64,000 nucleotides of DNA from Plecoglossus altivelis (taxonomy: Eukaryota > Chordata > Actinopteri > Osmeriformes > Plecoglossidae), in contig BROE01000019.1 in the NCBI GenBank assembly GCA_036571765.1, forward strand, positions 1,805,184 through 1,869,183, read 5' to 3'. This document shows positions 35,501 to 48,820 of the stretch, piece by piece (position 1 is the stretch's first letter; the number at the start of each line of letters is the position of its first letter). Below the pieces are notes generated by a model, which saw only the letters and a program-made list of their open reading frames with translations, ran no database searches and was not told where the DNA came from. The position numbers were made by a program, and so were the translations under genes.

Positions 35501-38500
35501 CAGAAAAAGAGAGAGAAAGGGCAATGAGAAGAGAAGGCATGTGCTGACAGCAGGAGGAATGCTATCCCAGTGCAGGGTATTATTCACTGTGACAGTAAGT
35601 TGTGTGTGTGTGAGTGTGTGTGTGGTGCAGCGGAGCACCTTGAAGGCGTAGAAGGTGCAGCTGAGGATCAGCAGACCGTTGTAGCCCAGAGGAGCCACGA
35701 CCCCCAGCGTGGTCATATTACAGATCAGGTGCACCTCTCGGATACTGGGGTAGTCATAGATGACCTGGAGGGAAAGGGAGTATGTACAAGAAATGTCCCT
35801 CTACCACCACAGAGATCTCTCGAGATCCTGTCCTACTTCACAAACACAGGCAAACAACCAATAAGGGGCACGGACGGACAAATAATCCCATGTAAAAATG
35901 CACATGCAGGTGTGTCTCACCATTACACACTTTTACCCCATCACACACACACATTCCCTACCTGTGGCGGCTCCATGATGAAAAGAGCCACGATGATACC
36001 CAGCTGCAGCAGGATGAGCAGGAAGGCGATGACCAGCTGGGCCGCAGCTGACATGAAGCGGGGCTTCTTGGTGCAGATCTTCTTCTTGCTGCCGGCCAGG
36101 ATACGGGCTATGCGGTTGGTCTGAGGCCCACAACAACAAGAAGTTATGACCAACAGTCTCCAACAACTTCTTTAACAGTTATTAGAGGACACTTCCACTA
36201 TAGAGAACCCAGAGATTGCGACTATTGGGAGTCAATCTGAAAAATACTGGCTGTCAGGGGCATTTTTAGCCCCCTGAAAATCATGGACTGTTTTATGGTC
36301 TAAAACCTGCAAGATTAATCTCAATGTCCAGATAAATAGTAATTAATGGGGGACTCTAACACTGTGTCCTTCATCCTCTGAAATACATAAACTTCTTAAT
36401 GCATTACTCAGGATGTCTTCCCCTTCAGCAAGAATCCTCTTAGAATCTTCTTTTTTCTATCAGCACCTCCTAGGCCCCCTACCTTGGTAACCAGAGCAGA
36501 GTAGCTCATGGCGGGGGAGAGGCCAATGCCCAGACGCTGCAGGTAGCAGTGGACTACATGGGGCTTGGCAATCAGGCTGAAGGTACACAGGTAACCCAGA
36601 CAGATCCCAGCCAGGATGATGTAACACAGCTCCCGGCTGGACGACTTCACCACCGGAGTGTCCCAGAACCTAGACACACACACAGCATTAACGAGGGCGT
36701 GCACACACATCAACTGTGAAAACCTACTTGGTCATAACCCTTTTAAAACAAATTCACGTATTATGTGGTGTGCTTGCCTTTGGTATTGCTTTAGGCTTGA
36801 TTTAAAAATCCTTTCTAGCCTTTATCTATAACAAAAGCTGACAAAGTTACTTGCACTTAACCCTACTCACAATTAGTGATGGGCATTCTGGCTCTTTTCA
36901 GTGGCTTGTTCAGCTCAGCTCGCCAAAAGGAGGTAGTTCTGCTTCCAAACTCAGTTTCCTATAATCTGACTATTTTTGGTGTTAAAACACTAGGCCTACT
37001 AATTAAATATATTAAATCGTACTCTACTTTAATCACTGTGTATTCATATATTTATAGAATGTAAGTTATGTGATAGAATTCTATGAAACATTTGCATTGA
37101 AAGTATATGTGAGTATACGTAAGTATATATAAAGTGTATGTAAATAAGCAGCAACAAATGTATGCCTTTTAATCAATGTTATCTTCACAAATAATAAGTA
37201 TGCGCACCAAATTTAAATATACAGAAATATAATTTGTACGATTTCAAAAATAAAACGGACCTCTCTGACGCAAACACACTTCACAGCTGTTTGACTTTGT
37301 AACATAACGAAATAAGGCACTTCATGTTTGTTTACACTATACGTCAAGATATGTCAAATGCAGGTATAAGTAGACTAAATGTGATTTAATGAGACGCATA
37401 TATAGGTGTACAAATGAATGCACAAATGCACAGAAACTAATTAAAACACATAACTAAAAAACTGAGGGCAGGGTTACTTGATGAAGATGGAGGTGACGAA
37501 GAGTGTTGCCATGAGGCCCAGACACGCGAAGACCACCGCAGCGATTGGCTCTGGGTCCCCCCAACGCACATACTGCACCTGGATAGGCTCGCAACCTGAG
37601 AGGAGCATGGGAGGATACCGATACCGAAAAAACAGAGGGAGAAAAGGGAGAGAGGGATGAGAGGAGAAGAGGTGGCCAATGTGAAATTGGTGCTGTTTTT
37701 ATCATCGGACTGCAGTGAATGTTTGTGTGTGGTTGCATGTCAGTGTGTGTGGCTGGGCTTAAGTGAGTGTCAGTGTGTTCGATAAACCCCTAGTGTGTTC
37801 TGTGCCACTTTGCCCTTCTCTGCCTCTCTGACCCACATTCCGCCTCATGTTCCATTGTGTTCACTTCACACCTGGCCAACCAGCAGGTACCTGTGAGACC
37901 TCAAACACTAACTGTCACAGAATGGTGGAGAAAAATAATGGAGTGAAATTGGAGGGAAGAGACAGAGGGAAAAGGTGTTGTTTGGGGGCAGGAGAAGAGA
38001 GGGATAGGGATAAAGGTAAGTTATGGGGAGAGGGAGTGGGTGTAAAGAGAGAGAGACAGAGAGAGAGACAGACAGACAGAGAGAGGGAAGTTGGTTGAAG
38101 AGGGCGAAAGAGAGGAGCCTGACAAAGAGAAGGAGGGTTTAGATGGATGGAGAGAAAGAGAGTGAAAATAGGAAAGGAGGCCGACCGATGGATGAGCAAG
38201 AGACAGAAACAAGACAAGAGACAAAGAGAGCGGCACCGCACACCCGTGAGATCATCCGTCGGCCAGGCGCCCAGGTCACAGGCGCGACATGTGTACTCGT
38301 CAAACACATACTCGTTTTCCTTGCACGGTGTGCATGTCCAACAGCAGCTGACCTCGCCCTTACGTATTACCTAGGCAACACACACACACAGATGGTCAGA
38401 ATCCCTCCTGTTGTTAGGCCTTGATCCTGATTGGTCTTTGGGCGGTCTTCTGACCTTGATCTGGGCCTTCAAACACGGTTCCGAGCACACCGACTGGATG

Positions 38501-41500
38501 ATGGTGTTGTTGTTGGTCCAGATCTCCTCATCGTCCATCCTGAGGCCTCCCTGATCCCAGCTGCCTACATGGATGTAACTGTACTGATCTTCTCCCATGT
38601 GCTTGAAGTTCATGATCTCATACCTGCAGACATCCACAGGAACATCCACCCCCACATATCCACATCATCTACACGTACACCATCAACGTATGGACACACT
38701 GTCCCATTAATTTAAATGGAAGGGTGTGTCCAAACTTTTGACAGTTAGTGTATTCATTTAGCAGGCGCTTTTACCTAAAGGAACATAATAAAGTGCTTGT
38801 AAGTAGGAGCAGCAGAAAAAGGGAGGAATGTACCATTCTAACACTGTGACAATGGGTCATCATTGTAGCACAGTGAGCGTCCCTATGTCACATGCTTTCC
38901 CCTGCCAACAACTATACTCATCTGTCTGTCACTATGTCTGCCCATCAGTCTGTTTGTCATTCTGTCAGTCTGCCTGTCAATCTGTCTGTTTTTCTGCCTG
39001 TCTATCATTCTGTGCTGTCTTTTTGTTGGTCATTCTGTCAGTCTGTGTGTGTATCCCTCACCTGCCAGGTGAATCTCCGTTCTGGTCAAAGTGGATTATC
39101 TCTCCTGACACACCAGTGAAGTTGGTGCTCATCAAGAAGTCCAGCAGCTTGCGGCCATCGATGGGCCGCATGGATTCACACAGACCCTGGGGCCGAGAAG
39201 AGAGCAGCGTGAACACACACACTCCCACTTTCACAAACACTGTCCTGTTTGGTACCCACCTTGTAGCCAGGGCAAAGTGATTGCTGCATGGCATGTAGTC
39301 CATAAGCCATAGAGTAGATCGCATTGATAACAAAACCCATCTTGGTGTCCTGGGCATACTGGTGACGCAAAGACTCAATTTCTGTGCGCACACACACACA
39401 AACACAAAACTCTTTACAGAAGAGTGTTTATAATGTATAGTATGACAAAGGGATTCTGAGTGTATGCAATCCGTGTCTCAATTGTACAATGTGTGTATGC
39501 GTGTGTGGTCTCACTGTTGCAGGTACGGTTGAATTTGCTGCTCTCGTGGGGGTGTCCCTTTAAGCGGCACTGGAAGCGATGCTGCCAGAACTCTGGGAAC
39601 CAGGGGTTGCGCACATTCACTTCTGGCGTCAAGTTGAGGTAGTAGTCATCGAACCAGGTCACGTAGGCCGACTTGAGCTTGATGGTGATCCCCCCTGCGG
39701 CCTCGCGCTGGTAGCCGTCTGTCACATCATACCTGTCTGCCCAGCCGTCGCTGTGAAGGGGAGGAAGGAGGTAGGAGGGAGAAGGAGAGGCAATGGGAGT
39801 GAGAGTGGGGGGGAGGTAGGAAGGAAGGAAGGAAGGAGGGAGGGTGAGGGAGGGAGGGAGGGAGGGAGGAGGGGAAGGTAGGTGGAAGTGGGAGAGTGAG
39901 AGGAGGAGAAATGAGGGATAGTGAGACATGAACGGGAGACGGGAGTCAGAAACACAAAGAGACAGAGAATTAGAGAAAGGGAGAAACAGGGAGGAGTCAC
40001 ATAGAGACAGGAAGTGCCAGCTCAGACCTGTCAAGCTGAATTACAACGTGTTGCTCTTGCTAACGTTCTCCTTCAAACATTCAATCCATAAATGAACACA
40101 TACTAATTTTTTTAGGTATCCTTTGGCTAAAGTCCTCAAAAAACATCAATAGGGGCAGGAGATCAAATCCCAACATGGTATACACACAGACACCCACAGA
40201 CAGGTGTCTAACAACCGAAACACTTTAGATAGTCAAGCTCTCAAATTTAGTATTACAGAACATGCACTTGTCCATTTGAAATACTCTCAAAGTGACCCAC
40301 ACCACATCTCTGGTTCTCTTAGGAGATATGTCGGGGTCTAGACATTGAGCCTTTCCTCTGTTAGGATCCCAGACAGTGACAATGATCTCTGCATGGGTCT
40401 GGATAAGTCCCCGGACGTCAACATGACGGCGGCGTGTACAGTACCAGCCTGTCAGGGAACTTAGATAACCCAGCAGCGCTCGCATTACACAACAGCCTGT
40501 GTGGGTGGGCTTTGTGTGAGGCTCTATCCCCCTGGGTGAGGGAGAGGAGAGGCTTTCGTAACACTTCTTTTCAGAGGGAGAGCGGGGGGAGGAATGGGAA
40601 TGAAAGGAGAACGATGGATGTGAAAAGCGGAAGGGAGAGAGGAAGAGAGAGGGAGAGGAGACAGGGGGAGTGAGAAAGAAAGAAACTGAGGGAGAGAAGG
40701 AGACAGAGAGAGAGAGAGAGTGAGCGAGAAGGAGAGCGAGAGAGCAATGAGCCGTGGTGGTGGATGGGTTGAATCACTTGTCGGCGCGGTGGAGAGGCGC
40801 GGAGCCCACACACTGACCTGAGAAGGGCAGCTCTCTGCTCCCGATCCACCTACAGCACTGACACACACGAACGCAAACACACACAGGCACATGTACACAC
40901 ACACAAACACACAGCCTCCTGTGTAACCACCTACAGCTCTGCAACTATCAACTTTCATGCCAACTCGTTGCTCTAAGAGGGGAGTGGAGAGCTGTGAAGT
41001 GCACTATATGAGGAAACAGAGAGAAGGGTTGTTATTATGGAATAGGCCAGAAACTATTTAGGGAAATGTTGTCATAGGAAAGCAGACATGCCTAACAGCA
41101 ATGTGCATCAGAATACCAATTTACCCCTGGACATTGTACAAAAAGGTTTACACTGCATAGCAAGCATTGTAATTCATTGCATACACTGAACCAATGTGAT
41201 TGAAGCGTTTTTTCCCTAGAAGTTACATTCGAACTGTTTGATCTGGTCAGTCCTGAGGTGGGAAAGGGGCAGTGATCACGGAGGAACTGGAAGTCCGAGT
41301 GGCTGACTCATGTGACTTGGACCTGCCATGATACCTCCCGATCTATCCTTCTGTTTCAACAGGTACCGTAGAACAGAGGCTTGGTGCTCTACGAAACTTC
41401 CATTACGATTTAAAATGGAAGGGTTAGGACGGAGGCATGGAGGGAAGGAAAGGAGGCAGGAAGGAAGGAAGGTAGAGAGGAAGGAATGATTGGACGCAAT

Positions 41501-44500
41501 TCCAGGTAGCAGGATATGAGTGGTCCGTATGAATCACTCTCAGGTTCACGAACATGGCAGGTACAGTAGGAACGAGGGCTAACGAAAACAGTCATTAAAT
41601 CATGCTACTTTGTGGTTTTAGAGCGAGATAATTGCAGACCTCTGTGAATGATTTGAGGGGCTGAGAGGTTGAGCAGAGCATGTTAGCTCTGTCTCACTGA
41701 ATAATAGAAACAAGTGTTATCACATTAGACGACACGCGTGTGGACTGGAAATGGGTTTGTGTTTATGCAGATCGTTTCATTCAGCATTTTTCTAAATCCA
41801 ATCCACTGCTATGCACATGTCTGGCTGGTTTGTTTGGGCACAAATAGACACGTTTCTGTTCATGTGAGTGCGCACACACACTCGCTTGCTAACAGCCGGG
41901 CACTGAGACCCTGACACCATTTTCTTAAATAGACAGCCCTTAAATATTCAGAACTGGCATAGATAAACAGAACTCAATCTCCCAAAGGAACAGGTTTCTC
42001 CTCTCATACACTCAACACAATGATACACGAACACACACACATACACACACACACACAAAGAACAAAGTCTCCCTTTTCAACACTCACAACATCAGAACAG
42101 TATCTAGACATTTATCAATCAAAGTGCCAAATGCATGCTTGGTACATCAGCAAGGGTCCTCATAGCAGTCATCCTTTTGTTAACCTGGTAAACACAGTTC
42201 TGACCTGCAGCATCTGAGCATGTAGCCAAGTGGCTAGTATTAAATAGGCTGGCTTTGGTTGGTACAGTATTTTGAATTTAGTTCAAGGTCACTCCGTGGT
42301 CTCTGCTGTCAAATATAAGAGATGGAAGACAGCCTACATATGTGTTTCCTAATGAGAAGAGACTTTCAGACAGCTCCAGGGAAACGACCAAACCAGAGAC
42401 CTTAAAATAAAACGTGCCATACTGTCGGAGATTGAAATGCACAGGACAACTTTGTACCCCTCCATGTCTTAAATTCATTTTTTCTTCCTTTCATTTCTTT
42501 CTCTTTCTCGCTCTCTCACCCTCCATCTCTCCTTCTAGCCCCCTTAAACCATTCGTCACTCCAAATAAAGGGATCCTATGAATAGCATGTCATTTCTAAT
42601 GGTGACAATCGCCTCAAGGAAAAATTCTCTCTTTGCTCTTAAGGAATCAGTAATTTTCCACAACTGGGTATTTTTAGGGATGGTACAGTATTAATCCTTC
42701 AGTATCATAATCATCTTCATCATTTTAATTTTCATCATCATCTTGTTGACAGAGAGACAGCATATGCCCAGCTAAGAATGAGAATGACACATGAATTTTG
42801 CCGAATCTGAAAGACAGACACTGCATTGTGAAACACAATCGCTTTGCCAATCAATAGGGCTGTGATTGTTTTGCAGTGGCTGACCTAGCGAACCAGACAC
42901 ATAGCTGTACATATCTGCCAACAGCAAATCTACATCAAACACCTGTCTGCTAGACAACCTGGTAAGGAAAGGTTATGTGACCCAGCTCGTTGTCATGTCA
43001 ATGGTTCCACCGCAAAGTGTGACAGTTTGGGATAACCCTTCTAAAGAGAGAAAACATCAACAATTACCTGAAAGGAAGACCTCTTCTGCAGATGAGATGG
43101 AGGGCGATGAAGGCTGACGAGACGAGGAGCAGGTGAGGATGAGGATGGTGAACATGAAGGTGATGTTGAAGATGGGGTCGGTAACCATGGATACTGTCGC
43201 TTTGATGGTGCTGAAGATGTGGAGAAGGTTGAATGGTGAAAGCCTGGAGGTGAAAGAACCTGTTGGGTCTGCACACGGTAAAACACACAGCATTTGTCCT
43301 GGTTGGGTGTGCGTGTGCATCGTACATTTGAAAGCATAAACCATTCCCAAGCGTGCCTGTCTGTATGCTTCCCTATAAGCATGTGTGCCGATGAACGCGA
43401 CCTAGATGTGTTTCCATGCACTGTTGTCTGTTTATCCACCTCAGTCTATGCTTGAGTGTCTGTGTGTGTGTTTGTGTGTGTAGACACCTCTGCCTGTGCC
43501 TTTACATCTGCATGCGCGCCTCTGCTCTTCCACCCACCTCCCGACGAGCAAGAACTCCCCGACCAGGTGGCGGCGTCTCATGGCCATCAGGATGCCTCGG
43601 ACGGTCATGCCCTCGCAGAAGCAGGCCACCACACGGGCCTTGGGCAGATGGCCGCGTAGCTTCTCCAGTAGCCTGTCAAAGCCCTGCTCGCCCGCGTTGC
43701 TGTATATCTTGTCCGAGTGGGCGATGCAGATGCCCTCCCGGGCTGCCATGTCCTTGAAGGCCTCCATGCCGCTCTCCCCATAGTTACCTGAATGGGAGGG
43801 GGGGCAGAGACAGGCAGACAAGCAAAAACACATGCACACACAAGCACATATAGACATACAGATAGGGAGACAGAGACAGAAACGAGAAACGAGAAAAAGC
43901 GAGGTTATACTGCTGTTCAGTACGAGAAGTCTTCATCCTGAGGCCAATTGTTGATGATTTGATTCACTCACAAATAGGGTCGAATTCCCTCACTGCTCAG
44001 CAAAAGAGACTGATTGATGAACAGAGTTTATGGTTGTACATTCACATTATATTTAGCTGTATGTTTTGTTCACATATCAGATGACTGGTCACATTAGACA
44101 ATGCCCATGGGCATGCACACACACACTGATGGAATGCCAACACTTTGCCCCAGAATATGTGGTGTCCCCATTAAATAAACTGTCAGGGGTAGACTCCCTA
44201 GTTTCCATGAAAACCAGGTCACCTCGTTTTGGTTGGAAATCCATCCTCACTCTGGAGGCATGAAAGGGTTTCAGTGTCTCCGTTTGAAAGATAGAAGGTT
44301 ATTTCCCTGACAGTTACACTACTTACTCCTCATTGTGTTTGGGTGTACATACGTTACATTAAACTTCAAAAGCTCAGTGCTACATTTACTGTTGTGAACT
44401 GGCAGTATGTCATCCCTGATAACATGAAGGCTTAGCCTTCCTGCTTGGAAAACAAAATGATCTGCCAAACAGGATTATATTTTATCCTGCTGGAAAGAGA

Positions 44501-45175
44501 CTTAAAAGTGCTACGGACAGACTTTAAACAGCCTTAAAGGGTTAACAAAAAATCCTAGGAACACAATGAACCAAGCTCTCTGTGTGTGCATGTTTGTGTG
44601 CATCCAGGTGCGCGTTTGTGGGTGTGTGTGACATGCACGTGTATTCGAACAAGCACCCACGGGAGAAGAAAAACAGCCTTGTCTTTTTTTTCTCCTGTAA
44701 AAAGCTTTTCGGAGAAGATGCTAACATCGACATTTTAGTCATGTGTCCAACAAACACATCCCTGTTGCTGTGGATGAAACAATTCTGCCTAAAGCAGCCG
44801 TACATGTGATCACAAGCAAGAGCCCAAGGTGGTCACAGGTTACCTACCAAGACGGTCATAGGGTCAAAACCCGTTACATCCATTCCCAGAATGTTGTAGA
44901 GATACAGAAAGGATTGCCCAAAGTGTTCCTAGCTAATTTCTTAATCATGTTTAAACCCAACTGTTTCTGTCAGAGTAACAATGGTTTGAGTTTGGCAATT
45001 CCAATTCAAATGCATAACAATGTTATTATTCCCCACTTGAATTTGGTTCACAGTTATGGTGTGCAGGCGCCTGTTAATTAAATGCCTTTCCTTTGAGAAC
45101 TATATCACCTACCATGGGATTTAATTATCTTTTCTCCATTGATCACTTACTGGGGAGTGCGTGTGTGTGTATGAA

Positions 45176-45258
<83 letters not shown>

Positions 45259-48200
45259 GAGAGACAGAGAGAGAGAGACAGAGAGAGAGACAGAGAGAGA
45301 GAAAGAGATGTCCAAAATATTAACAAAAGTCTCTTCTTTCTACTTGAAAGCCTGTTCAGGAAACAAACACCTTAAACACATTATCTAGTGAACAGCCTAA
45401 CAAACAAGGCAGACAGTAACCGGATACTCAGGCCTTATCCTCAACCCTAAATACCTCTTCTCACCTCGCTTCTCTATCTGGTGCACTTGTCCTCATTTTT
45501 ACTGTGCAGTGTGTGTCTGTGTGGGTTTGTATGTGTGTCATTGTGTAGGTCTGTGAGCAGTATGTCATTAGGCCACTGTGCCAGCAGTGTGTGTGTTTGC
45601 CTGTGTGTGTGCCTGTATGTGTGAAGTCAAAGTGCCACAAAAATGGATGTCAGTGTTACAGTTTGCCATTGCGTATAACATAATTTTGCATACTGTACAT
45701 TAAAGGGAATATAATACGTGCGAGGGGACGATGTAGATGAAATCGACTGAAATGCACTTTCCAGATGATGTTTTATTGAGAGTTGTGGATTATCAGATTT
45801 CCAAGGGACGCGTACACACACATCCACACATGTGCAAACAGTTTAACACACAACATACTGCCTTAAAGACTGTCAGTCTCATATCCATTTTCCCTGTCCA
45901 CACAATGCTAATGTGAGAACTAGATCATACACACAAACAGGCAGGATTTCAATCTCCAATGCTTTACTCTATTTCTAATGATAGAATCTGGTCTCCATGG
46001 TGACACAACATAAATATACATACTGATGCATAATTTCTATGCACTGCCAGGGAACTACTGTAGTGCCTTCCATCGTTGCGAACTGCCAATATACAGGAGA
46101 AATCTGTTATTGTTGGATAGCTAAAAATAGCAGATCTCTGGGAAACTCTGTTGGATATCTTTGTGTCTTGGTGGCAACATTTCATTCCAGTTGCAGGGAA
46201 CAAACCTTGGCACCTGTTTCATGCTGAGGCAGAGAGAGTGACAGGCATACACACCTTGACATGCACATGTCCAGACTCACACAACACACAACCTGACACA
46301 ACACACACCTGACACAACCACACCCAGACACTGACTCAACACAACTAGACACACGTACACGCCCACACACCCAGACACACACACCCAGACACCTGCACAA
46401 CACAGCCAGATACACCCACACACACACGCTCAGATGCCCATACAACACAACCAGACACACGTACACGCCCACACACCCAGACACCTGCACAACACAGCTA
46501 GACACACTTCCACACACCCTGACACACATACCCAGAGACCCATACAACCCAACCAGACACAGGCACACACCCTCGTGCTCAGACACACAAACTCAGACAC
46601 CCACATGACACACCCAGACACACACACCCACGTACACACCCATCAACACACCCACTGACACACTCACGCTCTGAGGAAAACTGCCTACTTCTGCGTGGTG
46701 ACAGGGAGGGGAAGACACAGTGTTCTCACCCTCAGTGTGGATGGCAGACACGTAGCTCCAGTTATACCTCTTCACAATGTCCACCATAGCCCTGGCCTGC
46801 TGGGCGTCCGAGGGCACCACCCGCATGAAGTACTTAAACAGGCTCTGTCGTACAGAAGAACAGGAACTGAAACACAAGTGAAGCTGGGTGTGCCCATGCC
46901 TGAAAATCTCGCTTTGTATGTGATTTTATGTATTTAAGATACATGAATAAATACATAACTAGCTGTCTGTCTGTCTGTTTGTGTGTGGGTGGGTGTGTTT
47001 GTGTGTGTGGCTGTATGTTTGTGTTGCTGTAAGAAAGATTTGCTGGAACTGATGTTTGTTTATTTCCTCCAGGAACACACTGACACTTATTGAGGGACTT
47101 GTTGCACCTGTTGGTAAGTGATTTAACTAGTACTTTCTGTGAATTATATTATTGTTGCTTGCTTTCCTGGAGAGTCACACTAAGCAGTTAGAGGGTCATG
47201 TTGTTTAATTGTAATTTGTTTAACTACATGCTCTTCTGTTTTACCCATTGGCGCTTGTTTGCTTTTCACAGTGTGTGCTGCATGTTTTGGCTACCCACAA
47301 TGTTTTTGAATAAATGTAAATGTAATGTATGACTGCATCTATGTCTTTGTGTGTGTGTGTGTGTGTACATGTACACGTGTGTGTATGTGTGTGTGCGTGT
47401 GTATGTGGTTTTACGTATGTGTTATTGTATGCACATCTGTCAGTGTGTAGCTGTGTTTGAGTTTGTGTGTGGTCAATGTATATATGTGTGATTGTATACA
47501 CATCTGTCTTTGAGTTTTTGTCGGTGTGTGGTTTTAGGTATGTATATGATTGTATGTATGTCTGGGTATATGTGTGCATGGTCATTTGTGTGTATGACTG
47601 GATATAAGTGTGTATGTGTGCGTGTGTCTATAGTGGTGTAGACCCCACCTTATCGCTGAGGTCCATGCTGGTGGCGGAGTAGGCTATCTGAGGGATGTTG
47701 AAGAGCTGGAGAAGGTTCTGGACCTGAATGGCCACTGAGCTGGACCCTGGTCCAATCAGCCCCACGATGGGCTTCTTGCCCCGGACCAGTGCCTGGCCGT
47801 CCTCCCCTGTGCACTTCCCCAGGCTCTCTTCCTCCTCATTAGACACCAGAGTGTCCCGGATGAACTCAATACTCTGCTCCAGGGCCACGGCTGAGTGCCA
47901 ACATGAGTCCCTGACCAAAACAACAACAGCCATGGACATACGCAAACCCATTTCTCCAGTTTACATTTCCATAGATGCTATTCAAATCAGCATTTGTAGC
48001 AAATGTTAGTTCAAAGAATGAGGTGAGCTTGGTTAACTCAACAAAGCAGTATTGTTAAAGGAACTGACCTGTGGTCACGTACTCGCTAGTGAATCAAGTG
48101 CACCTCAAAGAGTGAGAAGTAAGGAGGAGGGCAGCTGTGTACCTGATCTCACAGCCCAGGGTGATGTTGGGGAGTATGTGAGGGTCAGCGTTGATGCGGT

Positions 48201-48820
48201 CCAGGGTGTGCATCATGGCCTCCACTCTCTGGATGCCGTACTGCTCACGCACAGCACCGCATTTCCGCTCGTGCACCTAGGACACACGTGCAATCTTTGT
48301 ATCTGCTCAAGCAATCGTTCTCTTTCTTACTTTCTCCCTCCCTTTCTGGCCAAATGTATTGCTTACACTGAGGTATACGCACACCACAGACTTGTACGTG
48401 TCTGCACGTGAAACTGTTCTCCCTCCCTCTCCCTCTTACACTAATAAGCATGCTTACAGTGATACAAACACATACACAGCTAAATGCATGCACATAAAGC
48501 ATTCTTTCACCCTCCCTCCCTCTCCCTTTCTTTCCCACATGCCTTGATTACACTGATGTAAACATATACACACAGACAGTGTTGCACCTTACTTTGTCGG
48601 CAGGGGGTTGGTGGTGGACTGAGAACAGAGCACCTATGATGATGTCACCAGGGATGTGAGCCAGAACTCGTCTCTCATTGGACTGGGCTGTGACCCAAAC
48701 ACCACCTCTGTTTTGGAGCAAGTTCAAATCTGTTCCTAGTAACATAAATGTCTGCAGCACCCACACATACCAACCTCCTCCTCTTCCTATCCCCCCATTC
48801 CTCCCCCTGCCCTCTCCCAT
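32531..48820 (-). CDS. grm5: Metabotropic glutamate receptor 5
   Basis: This is a Gq-coupled class C GPCR of excitatory synapses. Exons: 48593-~48820 (5' end uncertain), 48143-48276, 47649-47910, 46730-46844, 43538-43787, 39515-39750, 39260-39381, 39062-39186, 38455-38623, 38244-38370, 37478-37595, 36483-36669, 35962-36120, 35639-35764, 35178-35360, 34746-34918, 32531-33617. All but the first sum to 1190 aa in phase. Order: glutamate-binding domain (GPGSSSVAIQVQNLLQLFNI, YSATS, SDGWADRYDVTDGY), Cys-rich domain (GEVSCCWTCTPCKENEYVFD), seven helices (ELCYIILAGICLGYLCTF, MYTTCIIWLAFVPIYFGSNY), then a long tail. The tail has FTANISELNNMM, the Homer ligand PPSPF and the PDZ end QSSSSL. GICLGYLCTF and the SSSSL end favour grm5 over grm1. 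The signal peptide is unclear: an ATG at 48818-48820 gives a basic/Gly-rich start and WYVWVLQTFMLLG, but an upstream exon is possible. The mammalian alternative 32-residue tail exon was not found. A Gly/Val-rich insert lies in the tail. Confidence -1.
34976..35160 (-). repeat. GATGAC/GGTGAC-rich simple repeat in grm5 intron
   Basis: The intron between exons 34746-34918 and 35178-35360 is largely composed of imperfect GATGGTGACGA units. Frames through it encode His/Arg or Asp/Gly strings and are not real. Confidence -1.
38930..39055 (+). repeat. TCTGTCTGTC-type imperfect repeat in grm5 intron
   Basis: Imperfect CTGTCTGTCA units occupy the intron upstream of exon 39062-39186 and end a few bases from its donor site on the minus strand. 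Confidence -1.
39770..39885 (+). repeat. GGGA/GGAA purine repeat in grm5 intron
   Basis: GGAAGGAAGG and GGGAGGGAGG units begin about 20 bases from exon 39515-39750. On the gene strand the tract is pyrimidine-rich and close to the acceptor, so it extends the polypyrimidine signal. Confidence -1.
40620..40745 (+). repeat. GA-rich simple repeat in the 3.8-kb grm5 intron
   Basis: AGAGGGAGAG and (GA)n runs. The rest of this intron (39751-43537) has no recognisable exon or element; short AAGGAAGG repeats recur at 41445-41475. Confidence -1.
45157..45308 (+). repeat. Compound (TG)n(GA)n microsatellite in grm5 intron
   Basis: A TG run passes directly into more than 60 bases of pure GA, then GACAGAGAGA units. 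It lies in the 2.9-kb intron 43788-46729, which holds no recognised exon. Confidence -1.
46236..46672 (+). repeat. CA-rich minisatellite in grm5 intron
   Basis: About 430 bp of imperfect units built on ACACACCCAGACAC, with variants such as CACCTGCACAACACAGC recurring at intervals. It lies 60 bp from exon 46730-46844, on its downstream (donor) side on the gene strand. Confidence -1.
47340..47625 (+). repeat. TG-rich tract in grm5 intron
   Basis: TGTGTGTG runs interspersed with GTATGT motifs reach within about 25 bases of the donor of exon 47649-47910 on the minus strand. Confidence -1.

Noticed and set aside
40030..43537. Possible extra grm5 exon at 43041-43439
   Set aside because: The flanking exons 43538-43787 and 39515-39750 join in phase through Ser (AG+C) and match the receptor without any extra sequence.
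45093..45388. Frames encoding Arg-Glu or Leu-Ser repeats
   Set aside because: Translations of a (GA)n microsatellite. The same applies to frames at 10191-10466, 30434-30717, 38021-38307 and 52079-52506.
46236..46672. CRISPR-like regular repeat
   Set aside because: The units vary in length and lack unique spacers; it is a CA-rich minisatellite in a vertebrate intron.
32531..48820. Assignment of this receptor to grm1
   Set aside because: Motifs GICLGYLCTF, IGLSPAMSYSALVTK-like and the QSSSSL end, plus neighbours rab38 and tyr, all favour grm5.
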